Of a stretch of DNA of 41,493 bases, positions 35,062 to 41,493 are shown in pieces. Source of the stretch: Desulfuromonadaceae bacterium (lineage in GTDB: Bacteria > Desulfobacterota > Desulfuromonadia > Desulfuromonadales > Desulfuromonadaceae). The notes below the pieces were generated by a model that made no database searches, had not been told where the DNA came from, and worked only from the letters and a program-made list of their open reading frames with translations. The stretch is from the NCBI GenBank assembly GCA_027065245.1, contig JAMOOS010000192.1, positions 1 through 41,493 on the forward strand, given 5' to 3'. Each line of letters opens with the position of its first letter. Position 1 is the stretch's first letter. Made by a program: the position numbers and the translations under genes.

Positions 35062-35082
35062 ACACTGGCTGGAGGGAGAACC

Positions 35083-35838
35083 ATGCACAAATATCTGTTA
35101 AGGCTGGCCGTGGTTACCGTGGTTTTCGGTTTGTTACTTGGTGGCTGTGGCCCCACCAAACGGCCTGTCGACATGGGGGAATCCCATTACAAGATGGCTC
35201 AGGCTTCCATATCTACCAAGGATTACACTACCGCTCTTAAGCATATGCTGGAGGCGGTGCGCCTTAAACCCAACAATCCCGATTACCACCGGACGCTGGG
35301 CGAAGTGTATATGTACAAAAAAGCGTGGGAACAGGCGGAGCAGCACTTGCAAAAAGCGTTGGAATTGCGCCCTGGCGATCCTGAAGTGCAGCATACCCTG
35401 GGCGCACTGTATTTTTCCATGCAGCGCTGGGATGAGTCTGCCGCCATGTTTCGCAAAGCTGCCGACAACCTGCTCTTCCACTATCCGGTGTTATCGTTGC
35501 TGGGAATGGGCAAGGCCTATGTAAAAGGGGGGCACAACACCAAGGCGGTGCTGGCTTTTCAGGAGGCGCTGGAGCGCGACCCCGGCAACCTGCGCGCCCT
35601 GTGGGATTTGGGCGATTTGTACTACATCATGCATAAATATGCGCTGGCGGAAAAATGTCTGAGCAAGTTTTTGCAGATTGCCCCGGAAAACTGTAATGTG
35701 CGCCTGCGGCTGGGCGAAACCTATATGCACCTGGAACAGAACGATAAGGCGGCCAGGGAGTTTCGTGAGGTTGCCAATAAAGAGGATCAGAGCGATCTGG
35801 GTCTTAAGGCGCGGGCTTATCTCGACCTGCTGCAATAG
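35083..35838 (+). CDS. TPR-repeat lipoprotein
   Basis: The first 22 residues are a lipoprotein signal with lipobox LLGGC (Cys22), so the protein is lipid-anchored at the inner or outer membrane. The remaining ~230 residues are about six tetratricopeptide repeats (for example YHRTLGEVYMYKKAWEQAEQ and RLRLGETYMHLEQNDKAARE), ending at residue 251. The layout is like PilF/PilW pilotins or generic TPR lipoproteins; function unassigned. GGAGGGAG precedes ATG. Confidence 0.85.
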   Translation: MHKYLLRLAVVTVVFGLLLGGCGPTKRPVDMGESHYKMAQASISTKDYTTALKHMLEAVRLKPNNPDYHRTLGEVYMYKKAWEQAEQHLQKALELRPGDPEVQHTLGALYFSMQRWDESAAMFRKAADNLLFHYPVLSLLGMGKAYVKGGHNTKAVLAFQEALERDPGNLRALWDLGDLYYIMHKYALAEKCLSKFLQIAPENCNVRLRLGETYMHLEQNDKAAREFREVANKEDQSDLGLKARAYLDLLQ

Positions 35839-35882
35839 CCCGTGCTTGCCGATGCTATCATTTAACAGGAACGGAGGCGGCG

Positions 35883-36353
35883 ATGCATGATTTCAAAAAA
35901 GTGCTGTTGGCAACCGATTTCTCCCGCTGTGCTGAGATTGCCTTTGAATACGCGTATGCCATGGCTAAACGCTGCCAGGCGGAGTTGATCTTGGTGCATG
36001 TAATGTGCGAGCCGGTGGATCTGCGCGGCTTTTATGTGCCGCATATCTCCTTTGATGTGCTGGAAAGCGAGATCGAGGCGGGGGCGCGCGCCATGATGAC
36101 TGAATTTTGCCGGGGGCGCTTAAGCGATGACGATAACTACTCAACGGTGATCGCCAGCGGTGTGCCCAACGAGGCGATTCTGGAGCAGGCCCGCCAGCTC
36201 GGTGCCGATGTAATTGTTGTAGGAACCCATGGCCGCAGCGGTTTTGATCATCTGCTCTTTGGCAGCACCGCCGAGAGGGTGGTGCGCAAGTCGCCGATTC
36301 CGGTGCTCACGGTTCGGTGTGCCGAACAAACGGAACAGGATTGCGCTGAATGA
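35883..36353 (+). CDS. universal stress protein (UspA family)
   Basis: A 156-residue alpha/beta protein starting KKVLLATDFS, with the ATP-binding pattern G-x2-G-x9-G-[ST] in VVGTHGRSGFDHLLFGSTAERV (residues 113-134). It is therefore the nucleotide-binding class of Usp proteins. GGAGG precedes the ATG. Four-base overlap (ATGA) with the next gene. Confidence 0.92.
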   Translation: MHDFKKVLLATDFSRCAEIAFEYAYAMAKRCQAELILVHVMCEPVDLRGFYVPHISFDVLESEIEAGARAMMTEFCRGRLSDDDNYSTVIASGVPNEAILEQARQLGADVIVVGTHGRSGFDHLLFGSTAERVVRKSPIPVLTVRCAEQTEQDCAE

Positions 36354-37966
36354 GCCGTGCCCGGCGCTGGTGGCGCCTGAGTGAAATAACCCTGAGGCCG
36401 CAGGACGATGAAGCACTGCTGCCGCAGCGGATTGCCACAGCGCTGGGGTGTTCGCGCCGGGCCATTTGTGAATGGCGGGTGGTGCGCAAAGGGTTGGATG
36501 CCCGGCGCAAGGGGCGGCCGCTGTGGGTGTATAGTGTCGATGTTGCCGTAGCCGCTGACAACGAGGTGGTTGCTGCGCCGCCACGGTTGCGTGAAGTCGC
36601 CGCCCCGCCGCAGCGCCTGGAGTTGCCCGCCGCGTGGCGAGCTGGTCGGGCTGCGGCAAAGACGCGGCTGCCGGTGGTAGTGATCGGCATGGGCCCGGCC
36701 GGGTTGTTTGCCGCCCTGTGGCTGGCGCGCGCCGGTGCCCGGGTGGTGATGCTGGAGCGCGGGCGGGCGGTGGCGCAGCGCCAGCGCGATATTGCTGATT
36801 TCTGGGCGGGCGGCCCGTTGCTGGCTAACAGCAATGTGCAGTTTGGCGAGGGCGGTGCCGGAACGTTTTCTGACGGCAAGTTGACGGCACGCCGCAGACA
36901 TCCGCTTAGTGCTTATGTGTTGCAGACGTTGGCCGACTTCGGCGCGCCGAACTCTATAACTACGGCGGCCAAGCCGCATATCGGCAGCGATCGTTTACGC
37001 GTGGTGGTGGCGGGCTTTCGCCGCGAGTTGCAGCGGATGGGGGTGGATATCCGCTTTGACAGTACCCTTACGGCTCTAAACTGGCAGGGGCAGCGCCTGG
37101 GCGCGGTGGTGGTAAACGACAGTGATGAGATCGCCTGCAGCGCCGCCGTTCTGGCCATCGGTCACAGTGCCCGCGATACCTACGCCATGCTGGAGCGCAG
37201 CGCCTTTGTTCTGCAGCCCAAGCCCTTTGCCGTGGGGGTGCGTATTGAACATCCGGCGGCGCTGATCGACCGTATTCAGTATGGTGAGGGCAGTTATGAC
37301 GGGTTGCCTGCCGCCGATTACCGCCTGGCCTGGAATGATGATAGCAGCGGACGCGGGGTGTACTCGTTCTGCATGTGTCCTGGCGGGGTGGTGGTTAACA
37401 GCAGCAGCGAGGCTGGCGGCCTGTGTGTCAACGGCATGAGCGATTACGCCCGCGCTGGCGAGTTGTCTAACAGCGCCCTGGTGGTGAGTGTGCGACCCGA
37501 TGATTTTTCCGCTGCCACGCCGCTGGCCGGGGTGCACTGGCAGCGGCACTGGGAGCGGCGCGCTTTTGCCGCTGGTGGCGGCGATTACACTGCTCCGGCC
37601 CAGAACGTGCTGGCTTTTTTGCATGGTAAAGGGGAGGCGCTGCGCGGCAGTTGCCGCCCCGGTATCAGGGCGGCGGAGCTGGACGAAGTGCTGCCCCCTT
37701 TTGTGGCGCAGGGGTTGCGCCAGGCGTTGCCCTGCTTTGACCGCAAGATGCGCGGCTTTATCAGTGCCGAGGCGACGTTGACCGCCATTGAGGCGCGTAC
37801 TTCTGCGCCATTGCGGATTGTACGCGATGAGCACGGCATGGCCGTGGGCAAGGCCGGAGTGTTTCCGGCCGGTGAGGGCGCCGGTTACGCCGGTGGAATA
37901 ATGAGTTCAGCCATTGATGGCATAACTGCGGCACGGGCCTTGTGGCGCACGCTTACTGGAGAGTAG
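36350..37966 (+). CDS. FAD-dependent dehydrogenase-like protein (COG2509 type)
   Basis: A 538-residue flavoprotein. The N-terminal ~100 residues are a small basic domain (ITLRPQDDEALLPQRIATALG, RRAICEWRVVRKGLDARRKG) typical of this group. The Rossmann FAD site is VVVIGMGPAGLFAALWLARAG (GMGPAG at 113-118) with Glu136 for the ribose. NVQFGEGGAGTFSDGKL and the C-terminal PAGEGAGYAGGIMSSAIDG are hallmark blocks. The family is widespread but has no assigned reaction. ATG overlaps the UspA stop. Confidence 0.88.
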   Translation: MSRARRWWRLSEITLRPQDDEALLPQRIATALGCSRRAICEWRVVRKGLDARRKGRPLWVYSVDVAVAADNEVVAAPPRLREVAAPPQRLELPAAWRAGRAAAKTRLPVVVIGMGPAGLFAALWLARAGARVVMLERGRAVAQRQRDIADFWAGGPLLANSNVQFGEGGAGTFSDGKLTARRRHPLSAYVLQTLADFGAPNSITTAAKPHIGSDRLRVVVAGFRRELQRMGVDIRFDSTLTALNWQGQRLGAVVVNDSDEIACSAAVLAIGHSARDTYAMLERSAFVLQPKPFAVGVRIEHPAALIDRIQYGEGSYDGLPAADYRLAWNDDSSGRGVYSFCMCPGGVVVNSSSEAGGLCVNGMSDYARAGELSNSALVVSVRPDDFSAATPLAGVHWQRHWERRAFAAGGGDYTAPAQNVLAFLHGKGEALRGSCRPGIRAAELDEVLPPFVAQGLRQALPCFDRKMRGFISAEATLTAIEARTSAPLRIVRDEHGMAVGKAGVFPAGEGAGYAGGIMSSAIDGITAARALWRTLTGE

Positions 37967-37967
37967 T

Positions 37968-39116
37968 TTGAAAAAGATTTTTGTGGCGGATATAAAAGAG
38001 CGCGATGTGGTGGACAGTCTATTTCTGGTGCGCGATAAAGTGATGGCCATGGCCAAAAACGGCAAGCCCTACATGACGCTGAAATTGATGGATCGCAGCG
38101 GAGAAGTAGAAGGGCGGGTGTGGGACCGGGTGGACGAGTTTGATCGCCTGTTTGCCAAAGACGACTTTATCCGCGTGCGCGCCAAGGCCAGCGTCTACAT
38201 GGGCAAGATGCAGCTGGTGGTGCAGAATATCGAGCGCATCGACGAAAACAGCGTTGACCTGGGCGATTTTCTCCCTGTCAGCGCCAACGATAGCGGCCAG
38301 ATGCTGGCCGAGGTGCGCCAACTGGTGGCTGCCATGGGTGATGAACACTACCGTGCCCTGATGGAAGCGTTTCTCGCCGACGAGGAGTTTGTCGCCGCCT
38401 ACAGCAAGGCCCCGGCGGCCAAGTCCATGCACCATGTCTACCTGGGCGGCCTGCTGGAGCATTCCCTGTCTATCGCCCGTCTAGTGGGTGATGTATGCAA
38501 GCGCTATCCGCGCCTCGACGCCGATCTGCTGCTGTGCGGTGCCCTGTTGCACGATATCGGCAAGGTGGCTGAGCTTAGCTACGCACGCAGCTTCGGCTAT
38601 ACCGACGCTGGCAAGCTGCTGGGACATATCGTTATCGGCGTGGAGATGATTGCACAGAAGATTACGGCGCTGCCCGCTTTTCCGGTACACAAGGCGCTTC
38701 TCATCAAGCATCTTATTCTTTCCCACCACGGCCAGTATGACTACGGCTCGCCCAAACGCCCCAAAACCCTGGAAGCGGTGGTACTCAACTTTCTTGACGA
38801 TATGGACTCCAAAATCAACGGGGTTCAGGCGCATATCGACAAGGAGGTTCACGGCGACAGTGCCTGGACCAGTTATCATCGCCTGTACGATCGTTATTTT
38901 TTCATGGGCGAGTCCACTGCGGCAGCGGCGCCTGCTGGCGAGGAGTCGCCCGCTGCCGCCCCGGCGTCAGCAGTGGCTAGCGCCACTGGCAAGGAGACGG
39001 TGTCCAGAGCGGTGCAACGTGGTGGCGGCAATCACAAAAAAAAGCTGGCCACCAATCTGGGTGAGCAGATGGCTGGCCTCAGTCTGGATCTGTTCGATAA
39101 TCAGGAGGAGCAATGA
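37968..39116 (+). CDS. OB-fold / HD-domain protein, YhaM-type 3'-5' exoribonuclease
   Basis: Residues ~10-100 are an OB nucleic-acid fold (VRDKVMAMAKNGKPYMTLKLMDRSG). Residues ~150-300 are an HD domain with metal ligands His165, His195-Asp196 (LLHDIGK), His253/254 and Asp280. This order is that of YhaM/CBF-1, a 3'-5' exonuclease of Gram-positive bacteria also found in deltaproteobacteria. Residues ~315-382 are an Ala/Pro-rich then basic tail absent from YhaM. The TTG start is supported by GGAGAG nine bases upstream, and no ATG gives the family N-terminus KKIFVADIKE. It starts one base after the previous stop. Confidence 0.88.
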   Translation: MKKIFVADIKERDVVDSLFLVRDKVMAMAKNGKPYMTLKLMDRSGEVEGRVWDRVDEFDRLFAKDDFIRVRAKASVYMGKMQLVVQNIERIDENSVDLGDFLPVSANDSGQMLAEVRQLVAAMGDEHYRALMEAFLADEEFVAAYSKAPAAKSMHHVYLGGLLEHSLSIARLVGDVCKRYPRLDADLLLCGALLHDIGKVAELSYARSFGYTDAGKLLGHIVIGVEMIAQKITALPAFPVHKALLIKHLILSHHGQYDYGSPKRPKTLEAVVLNFLDDMDSKINGVQAHIDKEVHGDSAWTSYHRLYDRYFFMGESTAAAAPAGEESPAAAPASAVASATGKETVSRAVQRGGGNHKKKLATNLGEQMAGLSLDLFDNQEEQ

Positions 39117-39118
39117 CA

Positions 39119-39751
39119 ATGATGGATATCTGCACCTTAAGTGTCGGCCCGTTGCAGGTTAACTGTTACATAGCGGCTTGCCGTGCCAGCAACAAGGCGA
39201 TGGTTATCGATCCCGGTGACGAAGGCGAGCGGATTCTGGCAGCGGTGGAGCAGCGCGGCTGGCAGGTGGAACTGATTGTAAACACCCACGGCCACTTTGA
39301 TCATGTGGGGGCCAATGATTATCTGGTGCAGCATACGCAGGCGCAATTGTGTATGCACCGCGACGATCTGCCCCTGCTGCAGGTGGCGGCCAAATACGCC
39401 GAGAGTTACGGTTTGCCGGCGGTGGAATCGCCGCCGCCGCAAAAGTTGCTGGTCGATGGCGATACTCTGGAAGTGGGTGAGCTGACGTTTAAGGTTATTC
39501 ACACTCCCGGCCATTCGCCTGGCGGTATCTGCCTGTACTGTGGCGGCCACCTGTTTTCCGGCGACACCCTGTTTGCCGCCTCCATCGGGCGCACCGATCT
39601 GCCCGGCGGCAACCTGCAGCAGCTGTTGAGCAGTATCCGCGCGCAACTGATGGTGCTGCCGGATGCCACCGTTGTTCATCCCGGTCATGGCCCGGAATCG
39701 ACCATCGGCAGTGAGAAACACGGCAATCCCTTTATCAATGGTGATTTTTAG
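39119..39751 (+). CDS. metallo-beta-lactamase-fold hydrolase (glyoxalase II-like)
   Basis: A 210-residue hydrolase with the complete dinuclear metal site: THGHFDH (His57, His59, Asp61, His62), HTPGHSPGG, FSGDTLF and HPGHGP. It resembles the short YcbL-type glyoxalase II relatives that lack the HAGH C-terminal domain; the natural substrate (a glutathione or other thioester) is unknown. ATG 39119 is chosen because GGAGGAG at 39104-39110 is eight bases upstream; ATG 39113, which overlaps the previous stop, is closer than usual. Confidence 0.9.
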   Translation: MMDICTLSVGPLQVNCYIAACRASNKAMVIDPGDEGERILAAVEQRGWQVELIVNTHGHFDHVGANDYLVQHTQAQLCMHRDDLPLLQVAAKYAESYGLPAVESPPPQKLLVDGDTLEVGELTFKVIHTPGHSPGGICLYCGGHLFSGDTLFAASIGRTDLPGGNLQQLLSSIRAQLMVLPDATVVHPGHGPESTIGSEKHGNPFINGDF

Positions 39752-39807
39752 CTGAGAGTGCAGAAAACAAGAGTCTTAATGGCCAAACTAAAAAGAGTGT
39801 CTAATGT

Positions 39808-39900
39808 TTTCCTGAAAAATTTTGTTTCTATCTCATCGCTGAAGAAAAAGATGAACTGGTCGCAAATTGCGACTTGAATTCAGGCAGAGATCTAAAATGA
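39808..39900 (+). pseudogene. remnant of an ORF6N-domain gene
   Basis: This frame reads FPEKFCFYLIAEEKDELVANC, which matches the middle of ORF6N proteins (…RFPE-F-F-LT-EE…DELVANCD). After NCD it runs into unrelated residues and a stop at 39898-39900. The preceding bases 39788-39807 give KRV-N in another frame, so the gene is frameshifted and lacks its start and most of its body. Confidence 0.6.
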
Positions 39901-40140
39901 GCCAAGAAATTAGCATTATCGAGAGTAATATTATTCAAAGCAGAATTTTCACCATCCGTGGTTTACAGGTGATGCTGGATAGAGACTTGGCTGAATTTTA
40001 TGGCGTGAAACCCATTCGCTTAAGAGAGCAAGTTAAAAGAAATATCGGGCGATTTCCTGATGATTTTATGTTTTAGCTTACGCCTGAAGAGGTAGATTTT
40101 ATGGTATCGCAAAATGCGATACCTTCAAAACAACATCTAG
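39897..40140 (+). pseudogene. ORF6N-domain (KilA/antirepressor-type) gene, broken
   Basis: Starts ATG, SQEISIIESN...FTIRGLQVMLDRDLAEFYGV, the ORF6N DNA-binding domain of phage and toxin-antitoxin-like proteins. At 40074-40076 an amber TAG stands where family members have Gln (FMF-Q-LT). Past it the same frame continues LTPEEVDFMVSQNAIPSKQHLG, so a single CAG-to-TAG change is enough to explain the stop. Homology then ends at ~40140, exactly at an inverted repeat. The AT-rich composition differs from neighbours and indicates transfer. Confidence 0.8.
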
Positions 40141-40230
40141 GAGTTTGTCGGACTTGTCGAAAAGGAGCGGTAATATGCACCGGCCAGACGGTTTTGCAGC
40201 CGATGCATGGAAAGCCCGACAGTCTCCTAG
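40137..40230. repeat. 94-bp inverted-repeat (MITE-like) element
   Basis: Ends CTAGGAGTTTGTCGGA (40137-40152) and CCCGACAGTCTCCTAG (40215-40230) are inverted with 13 of 16 matches. The element interrupts the ORF6N homology. CTAG at both tips could be part of the ends or a palindromic target duplication. No transposase is inside. Confidence 0.55.
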
Positions 40231-40312
40231 GCGTATCTGCTTGGACGGGGAGCGCGACGTTATTGATGCTGCAGGTCGTACAGCAAAACTATTTGGGGAA
40301 ACGCCTTTGTAA
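40175..40312 (+). CDS. possible 45-residue small protein
   Basis: ATG 40175 is preceded by AAGGAG at 40162-40167, a good ribosome binding site. The product starts MHRPDGFAADAW, is basic in the middle (WKARQSPRR) and ends AAGRTAKLFGETPL. It starts inside the inverted-repeat element and reads through its right end. It is not recognised. It might instead be the displaced tail of another gene. 40301-40313 and a nearby copy share ACGCC..TGTAAA just after the stop. Confidence 0.35.
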   Translation: MHRPDGFAADAWKARQSPRRICLDGERDVIDAAGRTAKLFGETPL

Positions 40313-40371
40313 ATGTCCCTGCAAACGCCCATGTAAACAGTAAACGTGATAATTCAGCAGAAAGTAAATAG

Positions 40372-41493
40372 ATGCTCAACAACAAAAAAATCGTTCTCGG
40401 TGTGTGCGGCGGTATCGCAGTTTACAAGGCGGTGGAGTTGCTGCGCCTGCTGGTGAAGGCCGGTGCCGACGTTACCGTGGTAATGACGCGCAATGCCCAG
40501 GAGTTTGTTGCGCCGCTTACGTTTCAAAGTTTATCGGGCAATCCGGTACACAGTGAGCTGTTTAACCTGTATCAGGAAAAAACCATCGGTCATATCTCTC
40601 TTGCCGACGGCGCCGATTTGTTCATTGTTGCACCGGCCACGGCCAACATCATCGGCAAGGTCAATGCCGGTATCGCCGACGATTTGCTTACTACCGCCAT
40701 TATGGCCACCACGGCGCCGGTGTTGTTTGCTCCGGCCATGAACGTCAATATGTATCAGAACCCGGTTTATCAGCGTAACGAGGCGGCGTTGGCGCAACTG
40801 GGTTATCACTTTGTCGCTCCAGCCGAGGGAGAGCTGGCCTGCGGTTACAGCGGCAAAGGCAAACTGGCGGCGGTGGAGGATATTGTCGCCGCTGCCAGGG
40901 CCGCGTTGTCGCCGCAGGATCTGGCCGGTAAAACGGTGTTGGTAAGCGCCGGGCCAACGCGGGAAAACATCGATCCGGTGCGCTATGTCAGCAACTATTC
41001 TTCCGGCAAGATGGGCTATGCCGCGGCGGCGGCGGCGCGACGGCGCGGCGCCCGGGTGGTACTGGTGTCGGGCCCGGTGGCGCTGAGGGCGCCGTGGGAT
41101 GTGGAACTGGTGCCGGTTGTCAGTGCCGCCCAGATGTACGACGCGGTGATGCAGGCGCTGCCGCAGGCTGATGTGGTGATCAAGGCTGCCGCTGTGGCCG
41201 ACTACCGCCCGGCGCAGGCGGCAGAACAGAAGATTAAAAAGAACAGCGACCAGATGAGCCTGGAACTGGAGCGCAACGCTGACATTCTGGCTGCGGTGGG
41301 TCAGAACAAAGGGGAGCGTGTGGTGGTGGGGTTTGCCGCCGAGAGCGAAAAACTGCTTGAGCACGCCGCCGACAAGTTGCGGCGCAAAAACCTGGATATG
41401 ATTGTCGCCAACGATATCACCGCCAGCGGCGCCGGTTTTGATGTCGATACCAACATTGTCAATTTTATCTACGCCGACGGGCGGGTGGAAAAA
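40372..41493 (+). CDS. coaBC: CoaBC, phosphopantothenoylcysteine synthetase/decarboxylase (3' end outside window)
   Basis: Two steps of coenzyme A synthesis. The first 374 codons are present. The decarboxylase domain (1 to ~180) has IVLGVCGGIAVYKA, catalytic His74 in GHISLADGAD, Asn124 in PAMNVNMY, and Cys157 in GELACGYSGKG, each one position off the E. coli residues. The synthetase domain begins ~185 (VLVSAGPTRENIDPVRYVSN, SSGKMG) and has Lys289 in KIKK. The frame is open to the last base. The ribosome binding site is weak (AGAAAG). Confidence 0.95.
   Translation, partial: MLNNKKIVLGVCGGIAVYKAVELLRLLVKAGADVTVVMTRNAQEFVAPLTFQSLSGNPVHSELFNLYQEKTIGHISLADGADLFIVAPATANIIGKVNAGIADDLLTTAIMATTAPVLFAPAMNVNMYQNPVYQRNEAALAQLGYHFVAPAEGELACGYSGKGKLAAVEDIVAAARAALSPQDLAGKTVLVSAGPTRENIDPVRYVSNYSSGKMGYAAAAAARRRGARVVLVSGPVALRAPWDVELVPVVSAAQMYDAVMQALPQADVVIKAAAVADYRPAQAAEQKIKKNSDQMSLELERNADILAAVGQNKGERVVVGFAAESEKLLEHAADKLRRKNLDMIVANDITASGAGFDVDTNIVNFIYADGRVEK

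Overview
The window reads as core chromosome of a deltaproteobacterium of the Desulfuromonadales (Geobacter / Desulfuromonas / Pelobacter relatives). This is inferred from gene content and order, not from a database search. Supporting features are a citrate synthase of the eukaryotic type, a citramalate synthase directly after aspartate kinase, the run cdaA-cdaR-glmM-pdxJ-acpS-nnr-tsaE, the run ispE-tRNA-Gln-prs-rplY-pth-(hppA)-ychF, and rpsF-rpsR-DUF2232-rplI-dnaB. Most genes are on the + strand, tightly packed, often with 4-bp stop/start overlaps. Only dusB-ntrB-ntrC runs on the - strand.

Layout. (1) 1-6396: end of folP, then c-di-AMP synthase CdaA, its regulator CdaR and GlmM, followed by pdxJ, acpS, nnr and tsaE. 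This operon links second messenger, cell-wall precursor, cofactor, metabolite-repair and tRNA-modification genes. (2) 6549-9497: lysC and cimA (aspartate-family and isoleucine precursors) from a probable promoter to a clear terminator; lysC carries a strong internal ribosome binding site. (3) 9613-17413: an EAL-HDOD signalling protein, ispE, tRNA-Gln, prs, rplY, pth, a K+-dependent-type membrane pyrophosphatase and ychF. (4) 17564-21151: ribosomal genes rpsF, rpsR, rplI around a membrane protein, then dnaB with an unusual Cys/His cluster. (5) 21171-24773 (-): a dusB(nifR3)-ntrB-ntrC operon like the nitrogen-regulation operons of other proteobacteria. (6) 25068-30576: gltA with a long leader, a secreted amidase, rph, rdgB, a PAS-GGDEF protein with a degenerate active site, and ndk. 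(7) 30593-33020: rlmN running directly into a locus of 117-bp inverted-pair repeats (REP/BIME type) built around a REP-associated tyrosine transposase (RAYT). (8) 33125-39751: mtnP, a PfkB kinase, a TPR lipoprotein, a UspA protein, an FAD-dependent oxidoreductase, an OB-HD nuclease-like protein and a metallo-beta-lactamase-fold hydrolase. (9) 39752-40371: an AT-richer island of decayed phage-type ORF6N genes, a 94-bp inverted-repeat element and a possible 45-residue small gene. (10) 40372 to the end: coaBC, cut by the window edge.

The best candidates for something new are the RAYT/BIME locus whose repeats supply gene ends, the ORF6N graveyard with its small inverted-repeat element and small ORF, the probable two-product lysC, the PAS-GGDEF protein that looks like a receptor rather than an enzyme, and the Cys/His insertion in DnaB. 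No CRISPR array, prophage or intact insertion sequence other than the RAYT gene was seen.
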